A stretch of 64,000 bases of DNA from Chimonanthus salicifolius (Eukaryota > Streptophyta > Magnoliopsida > Laurales > Calycanthaceae), in the NCBI GenBank assembly GCA_013350335.1, contig CM023539.1, positions 38,116,631-38,180,630 on the forward strand. Direction: 5' to 3'. The notes below the pieces were generated by a model. It saw only the letters and a program-made list of their open reading frames with translations. It did no database searches and had not been told where the DNA came from. The position numbers and the translations under genes were made by a program. This document shows positions 33,379 through 47,436 of the stretch, one piece after another (the first letter of the stretch is position 1; each line of letters begins with the position of its first letter).

Positions 33379-34230
33379 TTGAGAAGAGGACAGAAAAGTG
33401 AAAAGAGAGGGAAAGGACTATGATTTGATAGAGTTGAGAGGGAGGAAAGTGTTTTCCTTGTTTGGATGGATGGGAAATGGAAATTTGGGCGGGGCAGTGT
33501 TGGCTCCAACAAGGAGGGAGAAGTACGAGGACCGATGTAGACTGTGTGACTGAGAGACCGAGGAAGAGGCAAATGCAGAAGTAGGTTTTGGTTGGCAGTG
33601 GGCGGACCCATCAATGTCGACGGGAAAAACTTCAAAAACCGCCGGGCGGACCCGCCTGCCCCCCCTCTACTCTACCTGACGTCCAGCGACCGTTGAATCT
33701 AAATTACTAAATAAAAAAAATCTTTTATTTTAAATTTATATTTATTTTTAGTTGATCTTTATTATTTAATATATATGTATCGTTAAATTAATTATAATAT
33801 ATAAATATTTAATAATAAATTTTACTGTAATCAGTTAGCATATGACCTATTTATGTATCTATTTTTATAAATATAGAATGACACTGGGTGAAAATAAAAA
33901 TATTTTAAAATATGTGTGTTAATGGGCATTGCACAGAGCACACGCGCTATTGGACAACATTCGGATTCCACGACAAAAATAATTTATTTAAATCATCGTC
34001 ACCGGAATCTGCCTTTGTTTTTTCCAAAGCGTGGAAAATGCCCACCTTTCCATAAAGTGGAAAATGTGGATTCCACGACAGTCGTTTTTGTACGTTTCCG
34101 AGTGATTACTCTTTTTTTTCATAGGCCGATTACTGAGGACAGATTCGATTTTTTGAAGGTGGCTTATGCGGAAGATATTTATTAATTCACTCTATCATTT
34201 TATTTGTTAAATTTGATATTTGCTTAAATA
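33379..34230. other. Upstream region of the RER gene
   Basis: Presumed promoter and intergenic DNA up to the first LTR, strongly A+T-rich from 33700 to 33900. ATTCCACGAC occurs twice (about 33965 and 34070). No gene seen. Confidence 0.5.
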
Positions 34231-37200
34231 TTTTATGTAGTGACCCGATCCAAGGTAATGGGTCAATAGTAGTGGGTCAGGTCAATCAGAATTTGATATT
34301 GTGTATGTTAGTGTATTATTGTATTTTATTAAAATATATTTGAAAAATAAACTTCAAAATTAAGAATTTAGTATTCAAGATCCTTATTCGTAGAAAGTTA
34401 AATTAGATGGAAAGAAAATTTAAAATAAATAAGTGAGAACGGATAAATGGAAAGTAGTTGTTAACTTAGATTCTAATTCCCCTAAGTTAGAGTTTCAATT
34501 TTAAGTAACTTAAAAAAAATTGGCAAATTAAAAATAAATAAATAAATTATTTAGTTGGTTATGGTTTAAAAATATAGATATTATGAATATATCTAAAAAT
34601 ATATGTGATATAACTTACCCTTGATCGTGTGGGTCTTTTGGACCCACTCGTCTCTCGGTCACTCATCCCTCTTTAAATCTCATTCACCGATGGGATTCCT
34701 TCTACCATAAGACTCTCCTCCCTTTCGTCTCCTTCGGTCAATCCTAAATTTCATGATGGAAATCCAAGGTTCCACAGCTGCACCTAGCATGAAGTTTTTC
34801 AAAATTGGATTCCTTCTTCCTTTCCTTTCTCGATTGGGACTTAAATCCTTTATTTCCTTTTCCAAAACGGAAACTACGCAAAATCCCAAAGCAAAAACGA
34901 AGTGTAGCTTCCGTGTTTGAGGATTGGCCGACCCTATTAGTTATATAGACTCGACGGAAGAGGGAAAATCCCTATTTACGATCCCAAGCACCGCATCTCT
35001 CTCTCTCGGCATCTTCCTCACTTCTCTTTCTCCTCTCCCGCTGCCGTGACGGAAATTCCAGTAGAACAGAACCTGCAGTGACCCGAAGGAAGCCGAGACA
35101 GCCCTTGTTGTCGTTCCCAGTTGTCTTCACCCTTATTCTACAGGTATTTACCCATCTTATTTTATTCTTAATTCCTCTCTTCCCACTTGGTTGATTTTCG
35201 ATTAGATCTATAGTACCAAAGCCCCAAAACAACCCATGCTTAAACCGATCATTTCCTGACGTTTTACAGCCAAGCCAGACCATGTTTGAGGATTGACTTT
35301 CAGTCCAGGATCGGCTAGTGTTAGGAGTAGATTTCAATCTCTGGATTATTGGAAAGAGACTTCTTAATTGTTGGTAATAAGGACTCTTTTTCAGCCCCTA
35401 ACTGACTGATTTTAAGACTGGTTTTAGTCTTAATTTGATAAGTACATAACACCAGAGAACCCAAGGTGCCCTTTTTCCAACCAAATGCATACAAATAGAT
35501 GCCCTTTTATTTACAGTTAACTGTGTATTTAGACCACGAGAGACTAGCCAAACCATTGATGTAAGTGGTGATATCAGGGACTGTTTGTTAGTCTTCAAAT
35601 CATGGATTTTGGGGATTGTTTGGGCCTTCAATCGCAACCTAATGGCTATTCTTTTTGAGCAGTGGATAGGAGGAAACCAGTCGAAGCCTTTATTATTATC
35701 ATAACACCAAATAGTTCAATGTACTTCCCTTCTCAAGCGAACCCAATATCTGCAAATGTACCGTTGGTTTTATCAATTCATTAATCTCCTTACTGTAGGG
35801 TATTATTAAATTATTTAATGCAGCTTATACTAATTTGTTTAAATGAGTTATCTTACCTGAAAGTAGCCCCTCTAATCTATCTGAACTTCAAGATTTTGAA
35901 AAGACTTTATTTACTAGTTTTGTGTTATTTTACTATACCTTTATATAATAAGGGAGTTTGGAATTTCCAGTAGATATCTAAGCATAGTTTTATTTTATGT
36001 TTTGGCCAAGATATTTCTACAAGACCCCTTAGTGTGGTTAACTCATGTCCAGGTTTTATCCCCTCTCATTCAGTTTCACTTGTTTCCCTTTCTATTCTTA
36101 ATGCTTATAGCATCTAATTACTACTATCTAAGCCATATATGAAAATATAAATTCTTTGGTTCATGATTTTGAATCCTCGTTATACTTGTTACTGTACAAC
36201 CTCCATATATTTATGGTCAAATCTGTTTTGAGAAAAGAACACAAACTACAATCTAGAAATATTATTATCATATTACTACTAGTGTGAAATTATTTTAATT
36301 TTATTTATAGGGTTTAATGAGAGAACTCTATAAGTGGACTGTGAATTCTCAGTTGAACATCCCTTAAATATAAATCTTTTCATAGTTGAGTTTTTCTATT
36401 AAGTCAAACCATTTAATATTTTGAAACTACAACTTGAGCTATCTATTATGTATTTTATTTTGAGTAAGACTTATTCGTAACTTAAAAGAACAATTACTTA
36501 GTACTTAGGTAAGGTTTCCATTGTCTAGTGAGTACCAAGTTGGATTAGGCATGGTTCAGCCATGAGGTATATGGACTTAACCTTCACTCTTAACGTTGGA
36601 CCTTAGTGTGACCTATAAACTAGAGTTGGGACAGCAACACACCTTACTTATAATTAATGTGCATTTTCAAAGAGACTTAATAATTTTCAATTAATCATAC
36701 TTGAAATCTTCAAAACATTATTCGCAACAAACTTTAGGCTTCAAGGCTAATTATCACTTGGAAGCTACGTGGACTTCTCATTCGCACTACATAAACTTCT
36801 AGGTAAGGGAAATAATTTACTACATACTTTTGAACATGATTATTTATATTATGTGTTTAGGTAATGAAAATATTGTATTTTGTTGTATGTTTGGAATATA
36901 ATCATTGGATCTAGAATAGACTGGGTGTATGTTAATAATGGTAGAAATCCGGTGTTCACTCACAGTAGTGTAAGGGAGATTTTAGCTAAACATTCTATTT
37001 GCCGTGAGGAGACTCAGTCCATCTGGATTGTGGAATCTAACCATTAATGTTGTTGAAAGATCCAATGATTTTATATTCGTAAATTGATGATTATTTGTAT
37101 GGTATTGTTGAATTTCAATTTTAATTGGACATGTTTGAATGTTGGTTTTTATAATTCAAATAATTATGATGCTTGGACTATTGCTACGTTTATTTCAAGG

Positions 37201-37485
37201 TATATGCATGCTATGGCAAGTAAGATATTGATTATGATGTAATAATCTGCTTAGAATGGAAGTCATAATTCTATAAGTATGTAATGATTAATTAAGCATG
37301 TTGATTGGCATTGAGCATACATTCTCATATTCATAGCATTGGATATGAGGGTACGATCTATGATTGTCACGAAGACCACGACGATGGTAGTATTATTAGC
37401 CTCACTTTAAGTGGGAAGACCATTACGGTGGAACAGATGTGATATCCGTGATAAGTCATGAGGGCTGTTATTTGGTGGTAGGTTA

Positions 37486-40400
37486 TGTAATACCCTGACC
37501 CGATTTAAGCATAATAAGTATGATGAATCATACTTTAACCAGTTAATCTTGAAGATTATAGTTAGGGCTTTACGAAAAGTCCAAGTTTGGCCTAATCTGA
37601 GCTTGAAAGCTCGATGATCCAACTCGTCTAGTTGGAAGGACAAAATGCTAATTCACCATTTATCGGTATTATTTTTATTATTTATATAGTTGTTTAATTA
37701 TTGTTGAATAATATTGATTCCCTTAATCAAGGATTTTAATTTATAATTACAATGTCATTTTATTTTCAGAAAATATTACTTTAAACTACCCAAAAAGGAC
37801 CTGGAAGTGTAGAAATAATTTTTATTAGACGATTTTAGAAACAAGAAAATTTTGAGAAAAATGTGTGATGATAAGCTTTAATGTAACTGTTTAGTTTATT
37901 TCTTCAAATTTCGAAAATAAAGGCTTTAAACCCTTTTATTAAATACAAGTTAAATTAAGTAAATAGTGTCAAAATATGGATTTTTGTTTAAATCTATGGT
38001 TTTTGATGAATTTCAGATCTCCAAAATTTTATGATTAAAAAAGTTTATAAAACCGAACATTTTTGTTAAGTTGGATTAAATTAGTTAAGTTATTCAAATC
38101 ATGTTTTTAGTTAAAAATTGATTTAAGACAAAACTGGACTTATTTGCAAAACCTGCTGGAAGGACTTATTTGCAAATAATTTTTACTGTTTTTACTATTA
38201 TTGCTTTAACATGGCTGTGCAGACCCATGCAATCGCCTGTGGGCTGCCGGTGATGTGTCCATCACCTGACCATGCTGGAGGGTTATAAATTTCTACCCTC
38301 TCCCAGCTGGTTTCACCTCCCCTCAGTAGAATTCAAGCCAGTTAGAAACCAAACCATCTCCCTCTCTGCTTTTCAAAATTTTCACCGTAAGCTTAAGAAG
38401 GAAGATTTTACAAGTTTCGGATTTTCAACCTCAGAGCTTGAGCGAAGGTAACCCCAGTGTTCCTTTTTCAAATTCTAACCCATTTAGAATCAAACAGAAG
38501 TAAAATTGATCATGTTTTGAGTGTGGAAAATGGATTTGAAGTTTTCAGAAAATCTTGAAAATTCTTGTGTCATACTGGTGTTCATGCTAAAATCAGAGAT
38601 TTTGAATCAGTGTTAAGGTTTTAATTTATTCCCTATGGCAAGAGGACTCACAAAGGAGTCCATCTGACCATTTAGATGTGAAAAACAAACCCAAAAAATC
38701 CACTATTTTTGGATTCATATTTCACATAGCTGTTGCCGTCACTGTCTACTGTTGCAGACAGAGGAAGAATTTGACTCTCGGAAGGTCTGAGAGTTGGAAT
38801 TCGGAAGCTCCAAAGCTAATACCTTCGGAAGTTCTGAGCTTTGATTCGGGGTTCTGAAGTGTCCAGAGGCTAACCGTTTCTCCCGCCTCTGCTAAAGGGA
38901 TGTTCTGAGACTGTTGGGAAGATCCGAACTGATCAGAAGTTTCGAGCTTTCCTTAACAAGTTTGAGACACACCAAAACCCACAGATTATTCTGTTTTCTG
39001 TTTTTCCGCTCGGAAGCACCCTTGGAAGTTCCGAGACATGAGCATCGGAAGTTCCGAAGGACAGAACCCTGTACCGAAGGTTCTGAGGACCAGTTTTAGG
39101 CAGTGGCTTGGAAGATCTGAAGCCACAGTACCAGGTTCCGAGGCGTGTTCCAAGGAACCTAGTTTTGGTTTGATTTAAGATTTCTTATTTTAGACTATAC
39201 GTTTTAATGTGATGTTTAAACCCCTCTTTGATAAATAAAAATGATACTAACCCCTTTCTCTAAGTACTATAGTGTATATAGCTATTTTATTCACTTCCAA
39301 GCTGATACTCTCTATCTGTGGCTGACTCAGCCCGATAGCTATCTGTAGCTGTGCAATTTCCTTCGCTGCTCTGTATAAAAGAAGGGTTCGGGCACTGAGT
39401 GACCTCTACGCCTAACTCGCTATAAGAGAAGTGGCCGAGCACCTTATACCTCTAGGCCTAACTCAATACATCAACCTGGTCATGTCTAGAAGACAATATG
39501 AGAAGTGGCCTGAGCACCCTATTATATATATTGCTGATTTTTGTAACTTAAAATGGTTAGAAACCAATTAGAAGACTCAGCTCCATTTCCCCTGGAGATT
39601 TCTGGAAAAATATGATTTGAAATACTTTAAGTATGTATTGTTTTGTATGCTATGTTTATTGACTGATCATTATTTGTATATCTGTTTGTATGCTTGGCAG
39701 ATACTTCGATGCCACACATTTTCGATGAGAAGACTTAACACTGCAGTAAGAGTAAATCAGGTTAAAAAGGATCTAGTGCAGTGAGTGGTTTCATGGATCT
39801 GTTTTGATGAACCCACTTACATGCCTAAACACGTTGCACTAATGTGAAGAGTGCTTATAGATATTTATGATGTTGATCATATGTGATGATGCTTATGAGC
39901 TGTGATGATGTTAATACTGCTTTCACCTACCCTTAACTACTGAACTATTACCGGCCTTGGGGGTATCGATTTACGTCTACTGGACCAAGTGGGTCAGTTG
40001 CTAACTTCGGGTGTGTCAGTACCGATTTTGGGTGGGCCGGAGATGTACTTGTAAGATTGTATTTTGACCGTGTCAGGATTTAATACTAATGGTCTCAGCG
40101 TAGTATTTAGGTGTTACAGTGGATGTCAGCAGTTATGGAATTATGATGAGATTTTGGACAGGATGAAACTATTATGTTGATAATATTGATTTTGGCTAAC
40201 CTGATGTTCAATAAACTGCATTATTATGTTCTTTCACTGGGCTAGTTAGCTCACACTACTCACATTTTAGGAGATGTATCCAAGGAGGAGGAACCTCCAT
40301 ATTGGGCTTAGGAAGGATAAGCTGTGGCGTTGCCCTGGGTTTCCCACGGATGAGAACTTGTTGTTGATGTTTGGTTCTTTAGAACCATAATTTGTGTAAA

Positions 40401-40688
40401 GTACCGTATGTGGTACTTATGATGTGTTGGCTGTATAAACCATTATGTAACCGCAGTTACTCTAATTTGATTGAGAAATATTTCGTTTATGGAAATATGT
40501 AATTGTATGTCATGTGTTTGCTTGTGCGTATGCTTATGGTATGTGTTTGAGTCCACATGTTGAGAACATATGTGGCTTTTATTTTCTGGGCCCAACTTTT
40601 GACCCAGCCCAGTTAGAAGTCTTTGAGATTAGTTTGAAAAAAAAAAATCAGTAGCGTTTCGGGCCCACTTCCGAGTTAGGGTGTTACA
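37486..40688 (+). mobile_element. 3.2-kb solo gypsy LTR, nested
   Basis: Starts TGTAATACCCTGACCCG and ends GTTAGGGTGTTACA, with flanks GGTTA (37481-37485) and GGTTG (40689-40693), one mismatch. The first 0.85 kb and the last 70 bp match the 3' LTR of the gypsy relic at 56810-57716, which fixes the family. A TATA-like TTATAAATTTC lies at about 38284. No coding region is present. A field of CGGAAGTTCCGA-type words occupies 38770-39150. Confidence 0.85.
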
Positions 40689-41280
40689 GGTTGTGTTATC
40701 CTTACTTTAAGTGGGAAGGCCACTAAGACAATGTTGTGATATCCTCGATTCGTCAGGAAGGCCACCAAATATCAGTAGATGTAAATAATGGGTTGGAATA
40801 TGGCATTTTGCATGGAGCATTACAATTTTGCAAAGGCATGAGCATGAAATAAATTGTTATTTATGTTTACTTGATATATCATGTGAGAAAGTAGGGATAT
40901 CATATGCTATATTTGTGTTATTATTTTATTCACTGGGCATGGAGCTCATCCCTTACATTGCAAGTAATCCCTTAGACTTGGTCTGGACGACAATCAAAAC
41001 TGAGCTTAGAAAGCGAGGAATCGATGAAGAATACTTGAAAACACGTAGTTTATTGAGGAATTTAGTATTTAGATTATAAATTGGATTTTTATTTGATTTG
41101 AGATTTTGTTTATTTGTTTATTTTGGTTTGTGGAAACTTGGATAATAAATTCAAGTATTGAGTAAATTTGAGAACATTATGTTTGTTAGTATGGGAATGT
41201 GAGTAAGTTGGTGCGTTTAGAAATCATTTTGTGATTGATATTTTATCTCTCTAAGTTTACCAAAACCTGATCGTAGAAAA

Positions 41281-44200
41281 TGTTACACGTGTTTTTCACA
41301 CATGGACTCAAACATATACCATATGTCTCCATATACAACCCATATCACACCACGAATATTTTTATTTGTCTCATCAGCGTTACGCACGAAAACATAGTGG
41401 ATATAATGTATACGACATTAAAACTTACAGACGTAAGTTTCTTATGCCACATGAGGCATATTTATTACAAATACTCAAACATATTTAAGCAAGCAAATGG
41501 TTTCCACGTGCGGAAAACCTTAGGAACTTTTAAGTTCCGACTTTCAACGAGGTACCATTGGTCCCTTCAATCCCTCCTCTGGTTCAGATCCTGCATTGTA
41601 AGGGACGTGAGCAACAACCCAGTGGGGAGAACTCACCATAAAATCCAATGATTGTAATGCGTAAGCAATGCATGTCATACAAAGGCATGTTATTAGCATA
41701 TCTCATTTTCACCCTAGGATCATCTTTTAAGGTTTTTACTCAGATTGTATTGTTAACACTAGGGTCGGTCCCCAGCCATGTTACAACATCGGGGTCAGCC
41801 CCCATTTAAAGTTCCAACCAGAACTAATATTAATTCCTCCAAGGAAATAATATAGCAACTTGCAAGTGCATAAGGTCTCCACGACCCGGTCTACTAGCCC
41901 ATCCAACACCAACGATTGATGGCCGTCGACCACAGCCTACTAACACGTCAAACCCAATGGTTCGCAAACGGTGTTCGGCTAATCTCAGCAATTATAGCCC
42001 AACGGCAAATATCAAACTTTACAAAGTTATTATCTTCCACAGATTTAACTTATGAACATAATTATCACATGCAAATGTCAAATGCATGATTTCTAGTGCC
42101 CTCCTTACACATGAACTTATTCTGAGAGAACCACCATATTTCAGCCTTACCATTTGGTGTATCAAATACCAGTACAAGAAATCAATAAAATAAGCAATAT
42201 TACACCAATATATAAAACTGGATTTAATAACACGAATGCCTTCACCCAGTTTTTACCCGACAATTCCAAACACTCCATGTGTCCATACTGCGTTAGAGAC
42301 TACAAGTCCTCGACTCCTCGACACCATTTTAACGCCTACGTTCTAAACAGTTAGAACATTTACATCCCTTACATGTAAGCAGTGTCACGTCTCGTGTTCT
42401 GGACCTATATAGTCTTTTCCATCTTTAAATGACCATGGGTCCCATTTCAGTTTGGTGTTAGTGGGTTTAATATATAACACAATACAAGTGTTGGTTCGAG
42501 TCTCCTCACCTTCTCCGGTTGAGTTTTTCACAGAAACTCTGTAAGATAGAGTAAAATGTATAAATTTTCTATTTGTCAGTATATACGCATAATAATTTTC
42601 CAAACATCGTGCTATTTTTCCAGAAAACATGATATGTGTAATGAGTCACCTAGGCTCTTTCTACTCCTTTAAATTATGTCAGAAAGTTAGTTGTCAGCCA
42701 TTCAAAACATTACAATAAAATGAAAAATATAAAGTACTCAGTGCCTTCTCTCGTATTATTTTCTAGAGGAAGGACCATGGAGACGTATTGTGAGAGGCCC
42801 AGAGGGTACAGAGACAGTAAAGTAAATAAAAGTACTCAGTGCCCTATCCTCGTATTGTCTTCTGGAAGAAGGACCATGGAGACGTATTGAGAATTTGGCC
42901 CAGAAGGTACAGAGACAGTAAAGTAAATAAAAGTACTCAGTGCCCTTTCCTCGTATTGTCTTCTGGAAGAAGGACCATGGAGACGTATTGAGAATTTGGC
43001 CCAGAGGGTACAGTATAGGAATTTAAACACAAAAGGCAGAAAAATAAACACACAATAGTCAGCTGGGGTTAATCTTTTCCCCGATTTTACTTACGGTCAA
43101 AAATTATATTTTGAACGTAAAATAATACGAATCTTGAGGGTAAAATTTAAATTTTAAGAGGAAATCTATTTTTCCTCCATTAAAAAAAATCTTATTTTTT
43201 TGAATCCCAATATTAAGCTATTTTACTCTTAACTTGTTATGGAGTTAATAAAAATAAGAATAGAATTATTTCGATACCTTGGTTGCAAAATTCTGTGTAA
43301 GATTGACTAAATTTGAAAACCCTTAAAAGAATGAAGGAAACCAGAACATTCGGCTGCTGCTGGTATGGCCAAAGCAAGAGAAAGAAGAGGAAAGAAAAGA
43401 AAAATAGGAGAGAGTGCTTGCTGTTTTTTTTGAAAGAGGGAGAGAGAGCAAAACGGCAGAAAACTTTGAGGAGTTTTTTTTTTTTTCTTTTCTTTTTACG
43501 TTCTGGCTTCCTTCTCGATTACTCCTATTTATAAGCAACCGTATGGATTTTTTAACCATACAAGTTGCCTAAGCTATTCATTAGCTTTATAGGTTTTTTA
43601 ATAACTATGCATTTATTATTATGTATTTTATAATTATTATTACAACTGCAACCCACCGCATAGGCATTTTACAGCACGACTACAAGCTACAACCGTAGCT
43701 TTAAAACTTATCATTCATCTGGTTTATGATATTATTTTATAATATAATATTAGTTTATTCTTTTTACTATTTACATCTATGTCCTTTCTTTTATCGGGGT
43801 ATTTCAGGGTCTCACTAAATTGATACAATTGGTTTAGTAGGTCAGGTATTAAAAACTGAGAATGGTATTAAAATTTGGAGTGAAATCTATCTCAAAAATC
43901 CAGTGTTTTTGCTAAAAATCACTGTTTTAACAAAATCTTCTAATCTTCAAGATTCTTTTTGAAAGTATCCAACCTTATAGTTTGATAGAGTAAATTTGTT
44001 TTATAAAAACATTCTAAAGTTTCAAAGTGTTTTGAAGTCAAAAATCACATTTTCCAAGTGAAAGAATATTTAACGGCCCATATTTCATGGCTTAAAATAA
44101 ATATAAAAAACTAACTATTTTAGAGTGTGAAGAAATAAACAGTTTAGTTATAATACGGATTGAGTACTGACTCTCTCTTTATATTTTTAGGACTTCTTCT

Positions 44201-44596
44201 ACCTTGTCAAATTGGGGTTTTACCATTTTAAAACTTAAGGGTAAAATAAATTAGCGAAATTATAGCGAGATTGGCATGTCATTAGGTCTGGAATTTTAAA
44301 AATAATGCATAATCTAAAATTTGAAGTTCAAACTAAGTCAAATGACTGAGTTTATACAGAAGCTAAGGTTTAAGCCTGAAATAATATTATTATTATATTC
44401 ATAACTTGTCCATATACATTTGGAATTTAATTAAAAGAGTTATCGGATTCGGATCGAGTCAAACTTAGATCCGTTTAAGAACTTATTTGATACTCTTTAC
44501 GATTAGAGGAAAATAATTCATAATTAACGGATAAAAATTTATTTAATTAATCATAATTAATCATAATTAATTCTTAAATTGGGATGGGGTATTACA
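41281..44596 (-). mobile_element. Second nested LTR, minus orientation
   Basis: On the minus strand it starts TGTAATACCCCATCCC at 44596 and has TATAAATAGGAG at about 43532-43521, where an LTR promoter is expected. The left end at about 41281 (GTGTAACA on the minus strand) is uncertain because no matching 5-bp duplication was found. It carries a 98-101 bp tandem repeat at 42733-43018. No gene. Confidence 0.55.
42733..43018. repeat. Tandem repeat, about 98-101 bp period, just under 3 copies
   Basis: Units begin AGTACTCAGTGCC at 42733, 42831 and 42932. Each contains AGGACCATGGAGACGTATTG and ends GAGACAGTAAAGTAAATAAA, the last unit being cut short near 43018. Located downstream of the TATA box of the minus-strand LTR. 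Confidence 0.9.
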
Positions 44597-44807
44597 TATA
44601 TGGAATGATGAATGAAATGTTATGTCTTTAAGCAGGTTGTGGACGTGAGGAGTTTGGTGGCTTGCGAATGTAGTTATATTTGTTTGAAAGAAAAAAAATA
44701 TAGCCACGGATTTATGATGTAAGACCCATTTAGGGCAGCAGGTGATCTAAAATTGTGTAGTCAGATCACGCCCGTTTAGGTCTTGAAAGGCAGGGCGTGA
44801 CATTTTA

Positions 44808-47276
44808 ATTATATGTTAACATTTAAAATTTTAATTAAATGACATTTTATATATTAAATTTAAAAATGAAGATGACTCAAATGAATGTTTCAAAAGTCTT
44901 CATTCTAAAATAAAGGGTGTTCATGGAAAGCAGGAAGGTTCTATAGTTAAAATGGAAAAACTTTTCTCGTTAATAGGATCGGTAGATTTTAATAAATTAA
45001 ATTCAACTCATATTAAAAATTATTAAGTTTAATCTGACTCGACCCAAGTTGTTGGCCTGAATTGCTCAATCCGATCCGACTCGAATTGCTAGCCCGACCA
45101 ACTTGGACATGCAAGCCAAGCCACTTTTAGCCTAAATTTGAAAAAAAATCAACAACGATTTTTTTAATTTCCTGAAACTTGGGTCAGGTCGGGTTAATTA
45201 TTTTAAGGTTGGATTGATTTTAAATTTCTGAACTCAGCCCGACCTTAAATTCATACATAGATAAGTTCTTAAGTCGAGTTAAAACTCGGCCCAAGTTTCA
45301 CTTTGACTTATTAATAATTCCACGAAAGCAAAAGTGCAAGACAAATACTATCAGTTATAATTTGGTCATGATGGTCATGAATTGATAAAAAAAAAAATTA
45401 AAATGTGAGTAATAAAGGTATTGAGATGGTTACATTTATGGATAGTTCAGTCAAATCAGTCGTTAAAATGGTAAAAAGTGGTGTTGAAATTCGAGAGGGT
45501 GAGGTCAAGTTTTAATAAACTCAATTTAACTCATGTCAAAACTTATTGAACTCAATCCAAGCCAATCCGAATTTATGGCCTAACTCAACCCGAGTGCTGG
45601 CCTGACCCAATCCAACTCGAGTTTCAACACTTATTGCTATTGTTTTATATTTTGGTGGACTACGTAGGGTCAGATTACAATTGGTCGGGTCATGTTGATT
45701 TTAAATTTCTCAATGCAATCTGAATTAAATTTCATGCAAGTTTTTTTTCCAACCCGACCCGATCCGAAATATATAAATATATAATCCAAACCCACTAATT
45801 TCTCGACTCATGTCATATGGGTTAGATTAAAACCCAACCCAAGTTTCACCTCTAGTAAAAATTTTGACAATGTACATACATACAAGTACTATATCAAAAC
45901 ATTTTAAGAGGATAAAATCAAATATTATCAATATCTAATAATGACTAAGGGGGGTAAATAGTTAAAGAAGTTACTAGGGGTCTTCCACACAAACTGCAGA
46001 TTTCACATCAAGAAATTAACCCATATTATGAATTTTACCGATCAATAACCATCATTCAACATGGAATTAAAATCCATTTACATCCGATGTATAAACATGT
46101 ATAAATAAAATAAAACATTTAATAGAAAAAGTGAAAAGAAAAGAAAAACAAAAAAGGGCACATTAGGCAATAGCAGTCATTTTTCATAAAAGAAAGAAAA
46201 TAATCCTATATCAAATCATCACACAAGTTACCTGTGAAATGTGGGCCTAAGGTTTGGATGATAAATTTTAGTATTGGCACCAAGTGTCTATCAAACTTGT
46301 ACATCATTCACAATTAGAATGCTTGACTCATTGAATCATGAAAAAAAAAAACAATTTAGCGCCTCCACCAAAAGAGGAAAATGCTGCTAAATTTACCTAA
46401 ACAATAGAAATGAATCCAAGTGAAAGACTAGTCAAGACTGAAGACCATGGATGGATATAGGAATAAATAAGCGTTTGATTAGAATTAATACAATCAAATC
46501 AACCCACACTTCTATTATCTATAAATCTTTTTTTTTTTTTTTTCAGCAAACAAGTGAAAAACTAATGAGCTTCCAAAGTGCTAAGCTGGGATTATCATAT
46601 TCGGTATTGCATTGTTAAATGGAGTTCTTGATCTTTTAGTTGTAAAAAAAAAAAGAGATATAATAACTTAACAGTTTACGTGAAAAAAATTTCTAATCTA
46701 ACGGATCAAGACTCATAATTGTAGTATAGAGAGTGTGAGTTTAAGTTACATGGGCGTTAGATGGAACAATTTATCTATGAAAAGATAGAAAAGTCGGTCT
46801 CTAAAAAGAATTTGTCGGATCAAAATAAGAAAGTCTACCCAAGATTAATGAGATAAATGACTAGATGATAAAGACGACGTCGTTAATAGTTTACGTAGAA
46901 AAAGAGTAAGAAAAAAAATATAAAAGGAATGGAAAGTCATTTTTTTATTTCTCATATGAAAAAGAAACAATTGCATACCACATTCATGCACCAAATTCAA
47001 TTTTACAAACCCCCTTTTTTAAGTTGAATAATTCATATATTTGTAAGTTTTGAAGAAATATTTATAAATATAGTTATTAAAATAAAGCAAAAAAAAATCC
47101 TACATGTGTAGGATACACTCCTCGACTAACGAGCACTCACCCTCTTAAAGATGCGAAAGATTATATACTTGTAAATACAAGAGAAACTCATGTCTAAAAA
47201 GAATCATACTATCTTAGCTTGACAAAATAGAAATTTTATTTTTCAAGAGTGACATTTAGTAGGCTAACTAGTTTTA
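44808..47276. other. A+T-rich gene-free DNA with degenerate CCGA/CTCGA word arrays
   Basis: From about 45000-45300 and 45530-45850, words such as CAACCCGA, CCGACTCGA and GACCCGA recur in degenerate form. The rest has simple A- and T-runs. No ORF with a domain. Confidence 0.6.
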
Positions 47277-47334
47277 CTCTATTGGAAATAGAATTATAGA
47301 ATACCCTCTATTGGAAATAGAATTATAGAATACC
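47277..47334. repeat. Perfect 29-bp tandem duplication
   Basis: Two identical adjacent copies (47277-47305 and 47306-47334) starting CTCTATTGGAAATAG. Identity suggests a recent duplication or an assembly slip. Confidence 0.95.
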
Positions 47335-47431
47335 TTAGTACAAAACTGCGATCAAAATTTATTTTAATAAATTTAATTAAAATGCATTTATATTATCCAT
47401 CATCTCATTTACTTATTTTTATTATTATTAT

Positions 47432-47436
<5 letters not shown>

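Larger units (their letters stand above)
34236..44802 (+). mobile_element. Outer gypsy-type LTR (solo), interrupted by two nested LTRs
   Basis: Starts TGTAGTGACCCGATCC and ends AGGGCGTGACA, flanked by TTTTA at 34231-34235 and 44803-44807, a perfect 5-bp duplication. Once the nested LTRs at 37486-40688 and about 41281-44596 are removed, about 4 kb of LTR remains. There is no gag, pol, primer-binding site or polypurine tract, so it is a solo LTR left by recombination. The U5-like part at 35150-35640 resembles the LTR fragment at 53900-54250. Confidence 0.8.

Noticed and set aside
33354..33635. 93-codon minus ORF upstream of the RER gene
   Set aside because: Overlaps the presumed promoter, low-complexity L/P/S-rich, no domain or supporting context.
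37320..37485. Possible tandem satellite with 40694-40790 (CACTTTAAGTGGGAAG words)
   Set aside because: The two stretches are adjacent parts of one LTR separated by the nested solo LTR, with only a loose local duplication.
43313..43534. Lysine-rich ORF
   Set aside because: Arises from an A/G-rich tract inside an LTR; no domain.
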